A DNA stretch of 64,000 nucleotides from Eopsaltria australis (lineage: Eukaryota > Chordata > Aves > Passeriformes > Petroicidae), in the NCBI GenBank assembly GCA_034509425.1, contig JAVTVJ010000117.1:3267675-3331674 (forward strand), given 5' to 3'. Positions 48,901 to 58,861 of this stretch are shown here, in pieces; positions within the stretch are counted from its first letter, which is position 1; each line of letters begins with the position of its first letter. The notes beneath the pieces are model-generated. The model had not been told where the DNA came from, did not search any database, and saw nothing but the letters and a program-made list of their open reading frames with translations. The position numbers and the translations under genes were made by a program.

Positions 48901-51900
48901 TGGAAGGACCAGCTCTGATGTCCTCCCTTCCTCGTGACAGCCTGACACTGATTCCTGTTAAGCCCTTGATCCACTCTAATCCCCCAATCCTTTGCTGACA
49001 AACTGCTGCCCAGAGTTTCACTTCTTTACTTATATCTCCTAAATTCCAAAACAATGGAAATTATTTGCTCTGTCACCATCAGCTTGAGAGAGGACAGAAT
49101 CCAAAGTCTGGTTTAACACACTTCTTGTCTCCGTGGTCATCCTGGAATTACCCACTCATCTTAAAGCACAATGTTATTCCTTCCTACAACAGGTATCTTA
49201 AATGGGAGAGTTGATTCAGTTCCTGGAGGAGTCAGTCTTCACCTGTTCCAAGGGATCCAGATGATCAAATGACACCAAATGCTTCACCCCTTGGTGATTC
49301 AGGCAAGGTCAGAGCCAAGTCCAAACTCTACTGTGTTTTTTTGCTCTTGTCTTATTGAATCACATCCTTGCTTTCTTGTACTGGTTCACTCAAGGTGATT
49401 TGGAATTCTAATATTGGTCTCCAAAGTATTTCCACCCTGATCTTAGGAAACATGCTCCATTTTTAACCAGCAAACAGAACAAATGCACAAAGCTGACTGA
49501 CAGACCCAGCAGGTGACTACAGCATCCACTCTTTCATTTTGATAAAGAATCACTTCTACCTTTTTCCACTCTGCAGCAGTTTCATCAGCGGTTCTGAAAA
49601 GAGGGGAACATTTCTCTGAGCTGATCAGACAAGAAATAAAAGTTGACTGCCCAGGACACACCCTAGAAATGCCTTTGCTCCCTCCTCTCTCTGTCTCCTT
49701 GCACCGACTCCTGTGGCACAGAGGGAGGGTGCATATCATAAACACAGTGCCCTGGATTTAATCCCTCCATAAACAATGATATTCCTTTAGAAGGGAAAAT
49801 AATAGCCTTGGCACTGTCAAACATATGTATTTTAAACCAGTCACATAGAAATAAATCTCATTTTATCAGTACTGGAGTCTTCTCCTGTGGCATTTAATCA
49901 CGGCCCCGTGGCAGCTCTGCCAGTGGAGGGGCTGCAGAGCTGGGCCCAGAGATGGCAGTCACAGGCTGGTGCTGTTCTATTACTCATTTTTAGGCAGTCA
50001 GTAAATTACAGAGGGAAGATAGAAGCCCCATTTTATAAGGCAATAACAGCCTGGATTTCAGCAGAGAACAAGTCACTTTGTCTGGATTTCAGGCAGTAAA
50101 TCAAGGTCCAGTTGTTCAGCTGTTATTTATAATATTTTATGGATATTGCCAAATAATTCAAAACTGTGATTAATGCAACCTACTCCAGAAGCTCCACATT
50201 GTGCCAAAGCAAATTATCATGAGTCTGTCTGAGTAGGGAAAGATTACATAGGAGAGGTATCCATACCCCATTTCCTCTTCCTAAGGTAATAGATCAATCT
50301 TAAATATCCAAGTTTCCTTGCATGTTTCTTCTTCAAAGGGTACTCCATCCAACAGCCCTGAAAAGATGAGGCTGGCCAGGCACCTACAGAACCTGTGGTT
50401 TTAAGGACTTAATTTTATTTGACTTTGCAGTTATTTCTGCAGTGGCACATAGGAGGTCTGCATGTTTTCCTCAGACTTCCTCAAATATGTTTGCAAGTGT
50501 CATCATTCCAGCTATTCTCTTCTAGCAGAGCTTTCAGGTGGGGAAGAAGTGCAAAATTTATCCCAAAGTCCAAATACACACGTGCACAAAGTGATAAAAA
50601 TCTTGCAGAAATCATGGGCAACCAATCTTGCTCCTGGCTGAGAAAATCCATGGATGATGGAAGAGCAACTCTTTATTTACTGCTTGAAACTTGCAGATCC
50701 AGGATAAATTTTAGCAAGCTGGTATCTGCTCTTTCTTCTGTCCAAATGTTCAGAGATTTCTTCTTGGATGTATTTTATATTCAGTACTCATTTGACAACC
50801 GAATAAAATTTCTTTTTTCACTTCCTAGTTCACCTCAGAATGGCTTCAGTGCTCAGATATGCACAGATTTTTATCTGCAGGAAATAATACTTTAAAGACA
50901 CTTTCCAAAACTATCACACTTACTTTTTGTTTTTAGTGAATACTTCTAATTGAGCGTGCTCTTAGGATTAAGGCTTGTGCATAGACTGAAAATGCAATAA
51001 TTACAGCCAGTCAATAATTCCTTTCCCTTCCCTCTGTTCTTCATCCTTCCTGGTTCATAAATCACAATAGACAATTAAAAATTTCCCATGTAAAAGAAGA
51101 ATTCTCTTAATGTAGTGTTTTTAATGTCCCTCCATGCTGCTGGAAAACTGGAGGAGGACCCAAATGGAAAAATAAGGAGCTCAAGCATCTCCTGATGCAT
51201 AAGTCTACTTCATTATCAGGAAGTATTGGTTCAAATAGGGAACTTGACCAATTTGAAAAGTTTCCCATTAATTTTCTCCCTGTTTTGGTGAATTTCTAAA
51301 TAAAGCAGTCTCAGTGCACTGTTCTGCAGCAGGGACTGTGAGAACAATTTCCTTCTGGTAGTTTGGGACGTTCTGGAGAATAAACTGTCAGGATAGAAGG
51401 TGCCCAGAGAGGCTCCAGCAAATCTTGATTTCTGAGGCATTGCAGTCACTTCACTGTTTAATAAATAATATCATAATTAGAATAAATAAATAAATAAATA
51501 AGACATTCCTGCTTCGAGTACATGAAGTAGTTTAATTCAGAAACTTTGCCACAATTAATCAGAACTTGATTAACTGCCTGTCTCACGTGATACATCCTCA
51601 ATTCAGTTTCTGAAATATTATAGCAGGAGGTTAAAACCAGGATTTTTCTTTGTGACTTATAGATACATGTATGTATTTTAGATGTTTTAGAATTATATAT
51701 ATATTATTTATAAAAAGTCTATGTATTACATATAAGTGTACATACACATTAAATACCATTTTTATAGTCTAAATCGATATGTGATATAATTGTATTTAAT
51801 ATATTATACAAACATATTTTATTTAAGGGTATTTAAATTATAGATACATATTTTTAAAGAATCATAGCATATTTTTATTTAGTTTATTGCTTATTAGAAT

Positions 51901-54454
51901 CTGAAACCTTTCCCTTGTTTATTTGGGTAGATATGAAAATAAATATTATTAATCCTGATCTTGAATTCCTGCCTGCATTTTTCCTCTGAACAGGCTAAAC
52001 ACAATCATCAGTGCAGGGAAGCCCATGGCACCAAAGTCTGCAAAGAGAATCAAAGCCCTTAGCAAGAGTAATTACAGTTGTTCCACATTTCCCAGCTAAT
52101 GACTTAATTGAGTGCCTGGAACATGTGATGCTTACAGGAAAAAAATCATCATTCTTATAGCTGGCTTTTCCATCCAGCTCTTTCTGTCATTTTGTGTGTT
52201 CTCTTGGGCACAGAAGTGGAAGTTCCTGCTTTTTGTCCTACAGAAATCTTTGCCACATTTAGGCAACAACTGCAGACTCTGCTTCTGTTGCAACTGTGTG
52301 CCTGTTATTAGGATTGCAGCATTCCTAAAATTACAGATATGAAATAAAATCACTGATTTGTCCTTACTAATGGCACAGAGTAATTCTGATGTGAGAGGGG
52401 ATTGGCATTTGCTCCTTCTAATTTCATATACATGGGGTCCATGGTTTCTTTTGAGCAAGTTTGAGCTGCAGTAGCAGGAGTTTCCATTTGCCTTCCTCTG
52501 AACACCTGAACTACCTGTAGATAACAAGATAATTGTCTCAGAAATGACAATTTTTCATCATAGATACTTTCATCCACTCCCAAGAAGATTTAGGAGTTCT
52601 AATCAGTGCTTTTCTCAATTGTTAAATTTTCTTCATTTGTTATCTTCTTTTGTTTTGCTTTTGCCATTCATTCAGTTAAAAGAGAAAGCAAATAACAGGG
52701 CTTTGGAATTTCCTGATAGAACAACTTTCCATTTGAAAATGACAGCACAACAGATTGTATATGGAACTGTAACCACTTCAGCTATTTTTTAGAGGTTATT
52801 ACCTACATGCTTTGTAGCAGGATTATTGCTTTGACTATAATAGAAGTGCCTTGGACTCTGACCTGATATTAACCAGCCAACCCTGCTTTTCCTCGTGGAT
52901 TGGAGCAGATGACCTCTTGAGATTTCTGTAACCTGAGTTAATAAAGATATATCCAAGTTTCGTGCTACTACAATAAGAAAGCAGTTAAAATATTGGAATG
53001 GTTTTCTCTGGAGCCATAGGATTTTGATTTTTCAGATTACTAGCTTAAAACTAAATTTAAAAATGCCCTAATCTTTGTGGCACTCAAAATCCATATTGAA
53101 TAGGTTTCATAGACAAACCTAGGACTGTTTTATTCCTTCTGTGTATTATTCCTGGCATAAACAGACAGATGTCATTCAGCATTAAAGGATTTGGGATATG
53201 GTTTAACCTTTGAGAACATTCACAAGGAGAAAATACAGAATGTTAGACTACATTTTAACCTAATAGAAAGCAGCAAAAGCCAGTGCACTGAATGGACATC
53301 AACAACAGGAAAATTGAAGCTGTACCAGGTAAATGGAACCAAAATATGTGATACTGGTAATCAATAATATTCATAATATAACTTCCACAGGCTGTGGATT
53401 TCAGCACCATTCTGTGCCCTTAAACACAGATCATATGTCTTTCTGTTGAAAAATATATCTTCCACTTTAAACCCATCCTGGTGGGTTATACTCAAGAACT
53501 ATAATATTTTATTTCTTTATGTATAATATATTTTGCTGTACGATGTACCAGACTGTGGCTACTTATGATTATGGTCTCTGTTAGCTCCACAAAGTGCTCT
53601 CTCCTTGAGACATAAATACCTACTTGCTCAAATACATGGCAACCATTCATCTACCTGAAAAAAAGTTCATGCAAAAAGAAGAACACTTGGGGTTTTTTTG
53701 AGCCATTTCTCCCACAACAACTTCCCTCTTTTTATAGCCTTTCTTCTGCTCCAAGTTATTATTATTCTCACGCCATCCTGTATTTCACACCACAATGTGT
53801 TTATTGGCAGCAGCGTGTGATGTCCCAGGCAGCACAGGAATCCACAATTCCCTGGCTCCCTTTCCCTCCAGTGAGCATTAAAAGATGCTCCAATTGATCT
53901 CATGATGCTCCTTGCTGGCCTTTGGGCTGACCTGAGTGGCAGCTTGTCCTGTGGGTTACCTGAGGTTCAGGCTAAAGCTCTGAACTGAATTTGTCCAAAA
54001 CTTCCAGCTCTCTGTGCTTGTCTGATACTTTTAATTTATGTGTGCTCTGCACAGATTGTGTCTACACTTAAGAAGAACTCTGACTTTAATCCTGAGCAGC
54101 ATCCTCACACTATCAGGTCTGTTGCCTATTCATATAAATTCTCAGGCAGCCTCTGCAATCAAAATCACCCAGGGACTCTGATGATGCTTTCAACCTTCTG
54201 ATTTTGCAAATGGTTTTCCCCAGGACCACTTGGAGGAAATGGGTTCAGAAAGGCTGATGTGTCTTGGATAATTTAGGAGCTGGTGAGCCTGTCTCAGTGA
54301 TAGGGAAATGCTGCTGTCCCCTCAGAAGCTGTGTCACTGCCCCAGTCAAGGCCAGAATTCAGTCCAGGTGACCAGGCAGTGACCATATGCTCAGAGCAGA
54401 GCTGAAGTGTCTCCTGGAGTCTCTTGGCTCTATCATAACTTATTACAAAAACAC
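45911..54454. other. Long gene-free stretch with few repeats
   Basis: About 8.5 kb without a convincing transposon or exon. An (AATA)5 run lies at 51481-51501 and an AT-rich tract at about 51690-51870. A possible very old CR1 trace at 48750-48970 was too weak to call. Open frames at 50419-50895 and 52132-52527 (minus) have no recognisable domain. Confidence 0.45.
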
Positions 54455-54675
54455 CATGAAGGTGGATAGAGGGATGCAACACTTCTCATATGAGGAAAGG
54501 CTGGAAGAATTGGGGTGTTTTGTCCCAGAGAAGAAAATTGTTCAAAGCCAGATTGGATGTGGCTTTGAGCAACCTGGGCTAGTGGAAGGTGTCCCTGCCC
54601 ACAGCAAGGGGGTGAAATGAAATGACCTTTAATTCCCTTCCAGCCCAAACAATTCTGTTATTCTATGATTCCATT
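54455..54675 (+). mobile_element. CR1 LINE fragment with internal deletion
   Basis: Begins with the late CR1 segment (GGATAGAGGGATGCAACACT, TGAGGAAAGGCTGGAAGAAT), then jumps at about 54540 to TTCAAAGCCAGATTGGATGT. It finishes with AGTGGAAGGTGTCCCTGCCC and the tail CTGTTATTCTATGATTCC. Roughly the middle 250-300 bases expected between these parts are missing. Confidence 0.9.
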
Positions 54676-55522
54676 AATCCATATCCTTGAGGGCAAGACT
54701 GGAAGCTCAATAGGGCAGCACAGGAGAGTGATGTAGTCTACAGGACAAGAAAAGATTCCTCTGACCAAATGCAGGCATCCTGTGTGAGATAAGATAAATT
54801 GCACCTACAATTTCATGGTTTCATGACTCTCTCTCCTCAGCTATAAAAAGGAGCACATAGAAACTTGTTTAAAAGGTGATACCCACAGAGAAAACACCAC
54901 TTTTGAGCTCTCTTTGCAGTCAGTGAGGAGAGACCAACACCTTGCCTGAGACTGGAACACGCTGCCATCTGGAAGCGTTCTTTATCTGTATTGCCTGCAG
55001 ATAGATCCCAGAAACTTTCTTAGACTTTATCCATAATTCTAAATGGATACAAGTTAGACTTCACCAGCAAAAATACACTTTTTTGGTATCAGCTTTCCCA
55101 TTCTGAATTGGAAGGGTCCATGTTCTTAGGGGAGATCAAATCACAGTAACAGTAGTAATGTACTTCATCAGAAAACTGAATTTTAACATGCTAAATGCAC
55201 ATGTGATTTCAGAAGATATTTAATGGTTTTTCTTCCCTATATAAAAGTCCTTAGAGCTTTGTTGTTTTTCCTCTCATCATTTAGACTGAGAATATTGAGC
55301 ACCTAGAGATGTGGATTCAGTGTCAAAACCCAGTTCAGAACAAAGGGATGTCACTTGAGACAGGGGATTTTCTGAACAACTTAAAAAGTCCTCAACATTT
55401 TGTCTCAAATTATGATTATTGCTTGCCATAGCTGTTGGGTGTTGGGGTGATTTTAGAGGTTTGGGTATGCAGCTGAACTATCTTGTCCAAAAAGCAGGAT
55501 CACCTAAAGAAAAGTGGTAATG
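54676..55522. other. Left flank of the provirus
   Basis: Ordinary host sequence with no recognised feature. The bases directly before the LTR read GTAATG and would be the 6 bp target duplication if the same six follow the 3' LTR, which lies outside the window. Confidence 0.5.
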
Positions 55523-55848
55523 TGTGGCAGTTGTCAATATAGAAACGAGACCTAGGGGCTTGAGGACTTCCTGGTGGATTGGTCCATCGGGGAGTCGCCC
55601 CCCTGCTATAAAAACATCCATGGTTTAGCCTGGTTGTAGTCACACCCCATTTAACACCCAAAGTTGACACCCCTTGTTCCTATTGAATATGTTATTTGTC
55701 TATCACAAAGGTGATTGACAGGTTGTTCTGGAAAGTTCTCTGTACCCCTGTTTATGATTTGTTGTTATCCCCAAACCACTCCCCTGTTTCTATATTATTT
55801 GCTGCTGTTGAAAGCTCCCGCCTTAATCCCACCCCAAGCTTTTACCCT

Positions 55849-55875
55849 GATTGGTTGTTTATTGTACTACATAAG
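55849..55875 (+). promoter_or_regulatory. Probable proviral core promoter in U3
   Basis: GATTGG (inverted CCAAT) at 55849 is followed 16 bp later by CATAAG at 55870. With a CACCCC box near 55829 this resembles a retroviral core promoter, placing initiation near 55895-55900. A stronger-looking TATAAAAA at 55607 lies only 85 bp inside the LTR and would give an unusually long R. I prefer the downstream site because of its spacing to the poly-A signal, but the choice is not proven. Confidence 0.5.
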
Positions 55876-55923
55876 TTGCTGTCGAGAGCTAGTCGGGGCT
55901 CCTTTGACTTTGGGGTTCCAGGG

Positions 55924-55929
55924 AATAAA
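55924..55929 (+). terminator. LTR polyadenylation signal AATAAA
   Basis: AATAAA lies about 50 bp after the proposed TATA-like element. A T/G-rich stretch near 55965-55980 is a plausible downstream element, so cleavage would fall at about 55945-55955. Confidence 0.75.
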
Positions 55930-56174
55930 CCTCTCTGTTGCCTGAAGCTTAGAGTCGCTCCTGCCTTTGTGATTCCTCCTGAACCAAACCCAAGACGACC
56001 CTCCACGCCTTCCTCCCTGTGTGGAATCCTCGGTGTTCCCTCGGCTCTCATCCTAACGGACAGGGGGTTGAGGTAGCACAGTGGTGAGGAAGGCAACCAC
56101 CGAGCAGAGGCACCGTGCCTGGGATCGGAGGACGAGTAGGTATTACACCGAAAAATAATATAAAACTGTACAGT

Positions 56175-56192
56175 TGGCGCCCAACGTGAGTG
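56175..56192 (+). promoter_or_regulatory. Primer-binding site for tRNA-Lys (Lys1,2 type)
   Basis: The first 14 bases, TGGCGCCCAACGTG, match the complement of the 3' end of tRNA-Lys(CUU), the Lys1,2 primer used by several betaretroviruses; the remaining four match only partly. It lies two bases after the LTR end. This argues against an alpharetrovirus backbone, whose primer is tRNA-Trp. Confidence 0.92.
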
Positions 56193-56473
56193 GTTCCTGG
56201 AGGAATCACGAAAGACAGCTCGCTACCAGCAGCGAAGACGCCGTTGCGGGCCACTCCCTGCGGAGCTGCCTTTCGTTTAAGAAAGCAGCTTCTGCAGGTC
56301 GAGCTGCGACCCCCGGCTCTGGGAGCGGGAAAGCAGCTCACTCCACACAGGCCCCCCCATTTCTTTGGATTTCTTTTGGTGGTTTGCCCTCGACAAGAGA
56401 GGGGACCCTCGAGAAGAGAGGGGAATTTGAAGAAGCCGGCGAAAAAGAATTCGGAGAAGAATTCGCAGAGCAA

Positions 56474-56479
56474 GTGAGT
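56474..56479 (+). promoter_or_regulatory. Probable major splice donor
   Basis: CAA|GTGAGT at 56471-56479 is a near-consensus 5' splice site upstream of the gag start, the usual place for the donor of the spliced env mRNA. A second GTGAGT overlaps the PBS at about 56186 but is less plausible because of its position. Confidence 0.6.
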
Positions 56480-56547
56480 GCTTGGACTTTGTTCCGCCGC
56501 GTTTTTTTTTTAAGTTTAAGGTGGGGGAGTTTTCTTCTATAGTAAGG

Positions 56548-58113
56548 ATGGGCAACCACCTTGCTAAGAGGGAAAAGGAGCTTTCATTTATTTATTACGG
56601 TGTAAAAGTTCAGTTAGTTACTTCAGGGGAAAAATTTGACAAAAAGTTATTACGGAAATTTGTAAAGTGGGTAATCGAAAATGTTTCTTTTGAAGCACCA
56701 AAAGAGGTTTTTACTTTAGAATTTTTGGATCGTGTAGGATTTAAACTAAACGAATGTGACAGCGAGGGGCGATTTGCAGTTCAGAAATTTTTCGGGTTAC
56801 AAATCGCGATTTATCGAGTTTTATCTAACAACGGGGAGAAGAGTTCTGGTTTAGATAAAGCTGTTCCCCCTTCTCCGAAAAGTGAACCTAATGCCACTAA
56901 CCCGATCCCTCTTCCCTCCGGTGTGGAAAACGGCAGGATACCCCTCATTAGCGAGCAGCGTGATGGAGAAATCCGGAGCCACAGAAGCTCCGATTCTGTT
57001 CGTGATCCCACCGACCCCTTCTGTCCTGGGACGGATCCACCCAAGACAGATCCCACCCCAGCCCTTATTCCTTTCCCTCCGTCCCCAGTTGCACCGGTTG
57101 TGTGTCCCTCCCCACGTTATAATAGTTTAATAGAATTTAAACCCGCGCCATCGGGACACGGCGGCGGGGGAATTCTTACTGCGCCATCGGGAGATGGCGG
57201 CGGGGGAATTCTTACTGCGCCATCGGGAGATGGCGGCGGGGGAATTCTTACTGCGCCATCGGGAGATGGCGGCGGGGGAATTCTTACTGCACCATCGGGA
57301 GATGGCGGCGGGGGAATTCTTACTGCGCCATCGGGAGATGGCGGCGGGGGAATTCTTACTGCGCCATCGGGAAATGGCGGCGGGGGAATTCTTACTGCGC
57401 CATCGGGAGATGGCGGCAGGGGAATTTTCACTGCGCCACGGTATACCGTTGAATTAGTTTTGCCGCAATGCGGAATTCAGGGCACATGCGTGGGAGATCG
57501 CGGCGGGAACCCCCTAACCCCCTCCCCTAGCCCTACCCCCTTGGCGTCGATTGGTCACGCGTCGGTCCCACCCTCTGCGGCTGGCGATGTCAATCCTACG
57601 GGTCCCCTCCCTCCTTCCCAGCTCCACCCCCCAACACCCTCCACCCCTGCCGTCGCGCACCCCGCCCACCTCCCTGTCTCCTCCCCTGGGAACCCCGCCC
57701 CCCTTCCACTTTCCCACGCCCAGGCTTTCAGTTCCCACGGGTCTACACCGGAAGGGGGTGTGCCTGAAGCCTATAGCCAACAAGCTTTGGCAGCAGCCTT
57801 GCCCACACCCATTGTAGCACCAGTGACATACAATAGGACAGGTGCCAATCCCAGATGGGAGCCTCTCCCACAACAAACGATAAAAGAAATCTGTAAAGCC
57901 TCAAAAGAATTTGGAAGAGATTCAGCATATTTTAAAGGACTTATAAATGCAACCTTTAAAACATCTGTCTTAGTACCTGATGACATCAAAACGCTGATGT
58001 CAAGTCTTTTAGTTGAGAGTCACTACTGGATATGGGACAAAAGATGGAGAAGAGAATTAACAAGTTGCTTGAATCATATAAAGGTGACCCAAATAAAGCC
58101 AATATTACTATAG
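56548..58113 (+). CDS. gag: Gag, first part: matrix to N-terminal capsid
   Basis: Structural polyprotein that assembles the particle at the membrane. The start ATG at 56548 has a good context (AAGGATGG) and gives Met-Gly-Asn, the N-myristoylation signal of Gag. Residues 1-95 form a basic, helical MA-like domain. Residues 200-295 are eight 12-residue repeats (consensus APSGDGGGGILT). Residues about 320-410 are very Pro-rich, in the place of a p12-like spacer. From about 421 the sequence looks like the capsid N-terminal domain. The frame ends after 521 residues, in the middle of capsid, while the rest of capsid continues in another frame from 58017. The open frame extends 22 codons upstream of the ATG without another good start. 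I find no PPxY or P(T/S)AP late motif, although xTAP recurs in each repeat. Confidence 0.9.
   Translation: MGNHLAKREKELSFIYYGVKVQLVTSGEKFDKKLLRKFVKWVIENVSFEAPKEVFTLEFLDRVGFKLNECDSEGRFAVQKFFGLQIAIYRVLSNNGEKSSGLDKAVPPSPKSEPNATNPIPLPSGVENGRIPLISEQRDGEIRSHRSSDSVRDPTDPFCPGTDPPKTDPTPALIPFPPSPVAPVVCPSPRYNSLIEFKPAPSGHGGGGILTAPSGDGGGGILTAPSGDGGGGILTAPSGDGGGGILTAPSGDGGGGILTAPSGDGGGGILTAPSGNGGGGILTAPSGDGGRGIFTAPRYTVELVLPQCGIQGTCVGDRGGNPLTPSPSPTPLASIGHASVPPSAAGDVNPTGPLPPSQLHPPTPSTPAVAHPAHLPVSSPGNPAPLPLSHAQAFSSHGSTPEGGVPEAYSQQALAAALPTPIVAPVTYNRTGANPRWEPLPQQTIKEICKASKEFGRDSAYFKGLINATFKTSVLVPDDIKTLMSSLLVESHYWIWDKRWRRELTSCLNHIKVTQIKPILL
57145..57432 (+). repeat. Eight tandem 36 bp units inside gag
   Basis: Units start at 57145, 57181, 57217, 57253, 57289, 57325, 57361 and 57397, all in frame. 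Five units (2, 3, 4, 6 and 8) contain a perfect hairpin CGCCATC-GGGA-GATGGCG, a 7 bp stem with a GNRA-type loop. Units 5 and 7 have one mismatch and unit 1 two. Units 2, 3, 4 and 6 are identical over all 36 bases, which points to recent expansion. In protein the array is a flexible Gly-rich linker between MA and the Pro-rich spacer. It is open in several frames and on the minus strand because of its composition; those frames are not genes. Confidence 0.97.
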
Positions 58114-58853
58114 ACCATCTTGTGGGGGAGGGGAATCAATCCAAACCTCGTGACCAAGCAAATAACATTCCAGAGGAAATACTAAGGGATGTACAGTTAG
58201 CAGCAAAAACCGTTTTGTTCACCATGTCTATTGACATGGGGCCTCCAGTTAGTTACACAACGATCCGGCAAGGCCCGGATGAGAATTTCACAGCCTTTGT
58301 GGATCGCCTCAGGGAGGCGATGAGTAAAGCTATCAGCAATCCAGTGATGCTGAGAGAAATGCTAACTGAATTAGCTAAAGAAAATGCGAATGACCAGTGT
58401 AAACGAGTTATTGAGATGTTTCCCATTGACCCCCCACCAACGATTGAGCAAATTACAGAAAAGTGTGCACAAATTAAACCACGTGTACCAGGGAATGAAT
58501 CAAAAATGTGTGGACATAATTGTAAAGTGACATATCCAGTAGAAACTCAATATACTAAGGAGACATCAAAGACAAATGCAGGTCAACAAGAACAAAAGTG
58601 TTTCAATTGTAATGGAACTGGACATTTTGCAAAGGACTGTAAAAAACCAAAACTAAATAAGAATAAGAGTCAAGCTAACAATTCTGCCAAGTCTTTCCCA
58701 CCAGCACCACAACCGCAAGCGCCACCAAATCCTCCGCCGTGGGGATGGTACCCACCAACGATGCCATGGTGGATCCCTCAAACACCATCACCCTACTGGT
58801 CGGGAAACCAGGATGGGAGCGCGAAGCAGCCTCGCGCTCCTTCAACCAATTAA
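58017..58853 (+). CDS. gag: Gag, second part: C-terminal capsid and nucleocapsid
   Basis: Continuation of gag in the frame one base behind the first part; it is open from 58017 to the TAA at 58851-58853. It holds the major homology region at 58263-58322 (RQGPDENFTAFVDRL), the capsid C-terminal domain, and one CCHC zinc knuckle at 58599-58640 (CFNCNGTGHFAKDC). A Lys-rich stretch and a Pro/Trp-rich tail follow. A first knuckle, expected in betaretroviral nucleocapsid, is represented only by a degenerate C-G-H-N-C near 58510. The two gag frames overlap at 58017-58113; alignment of helical pattern suggests the change at about 58045-58065. It looks like a one-base loss or two-base gain, not a programmed event, since no shift heptamer is in phase there. 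The ATG at 58032 is not a believable separate start. Confidence 0.88.
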   Translation, partial: ESLLDMGQKMEKRINKLLESYKGDPNKANITIDHLVGEGNQSKPRDQANNIPEEILRDVQLAAKTVLFTMSIDMGPPVSYTTIRQGPDENFTAFVDRLREAMSKAISNPVMLREMLTELAKENANDQCKRVIEMFPIDPPPTIEQITEKCAQIKPRVPGNESKMCGHNCKVTYPVETQYTKETSKTNAGQQEQKCFNCNGTGHFAKDCKKPKLNKNKSQANNSAKSFPPAPQPQAPPNPPPWGWYPPTMPWWIPQTPSPYWSGNQDGSAKQPRAPSTN

Positions 58854-58861
58854 GGACTGCT
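58802..58861 (+). promoter_or_regulatory. Gag-pro -1 frameshift signal with stem and possible pseudoknot
   Basis: G GGA AAC at 58802-58808 is in phase with gag and is the heptamer type known from gag-pro junctions of Mason-Pfizer-type betaretroviruses. After a 7-base spacer, GGAGCGCGA (58816-58824) pairs perfectly with TCGCGCTCC (58832-58840). The loop AGCAG (58825-58829) is complementary to CTGCT at 58857-58861, just past the gag stop, so an H-type pseudoknot can form. Slippage moves ribosomes from gag to the pro frame before the gag stop at 58851. Confidence 0.92.

Larger units (their letters stand above)
55523..56172 (+). repeat. 5' LTR of the provirus
   Basis: The start is fixed by alignment to the 3' copy at 63844, which follows the polypurine tract; the end is set by TGTACA just before the primer-binding site. 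The LTR begins TGTGGCAG and ends CTGTACA, with the short TGT...ACA inverted ends of retroviral LTRs, and is 650 bp long. It contains an inverted CCAAT box (55849-55854), a possible TATA-like CATAAG (55870-55875), a perfect TATAAAAA much further upstream (55607-55614) and AATAAA at 55924-55929. If the CATAAG model is right, R would run from about 55897 to 55950 and U5 from there to 56172. These internal limits are inferred. Confidence 0.95.
56173..56547 (+). promoter_or_regulatory. Untranslated leader, likely packaging region
   Basis: About 375 bases between PBS and gag without any ATG, so gag ATG at 56548 is the first start codon of the genomic RNA after the LTR. A 19 bp tandem repeat lies at 56389-56426 (CTCGA, one variable base, then AAGAGAGGGGA). 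It is followed by a GAAGAA-rich purine stretch that could act as a splicing enhancer. A run of T precedes gag at about 56509-56518. The packaging role is inferred from position only. Confidence 0.6.

Noticed and set aside
48750..48970. Ancient CR1 reverse-strand fragment
   Set aside because: A few phrases resemble CR1 ORF2 in reverse, but similarity was too weak to support without an alignment.
50419..50895. 158-codon plus-strand open frame
   Set aside because: No motif recognised and composition like the surrounding noncoding DNA.
55607..55614. TATAAAAA as the main LTR promoter
   Set aside because: It would start transcription only about 115 bases into the LTR and make R about 300 bases long; the CCAAT/CATAAG pair further down fits the poly-A signal better, though this is not settled.
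57117..57457. Open frames on the minus strand and in the alternative plus frame across the gag repeat
   Set aside because: They exist because a 36 bp unit without stops in those frames is repeated; they have only repeat composition and no independent start or domain.
58017..58113. A programmed frameshift inside capsid
   Set aside because: No X-XXY-YYZ heptamer lies in the upstream frame in the overlap and no family precedent is known to me; a small indel is simpler.
56548..58853. Late-domain motif in Gag
   Set aside because: No PPxY, PTAP or PSAP is present; the recurring LTAP in the repeats lacks the first proline, so I do not call it a Tsg101 site.
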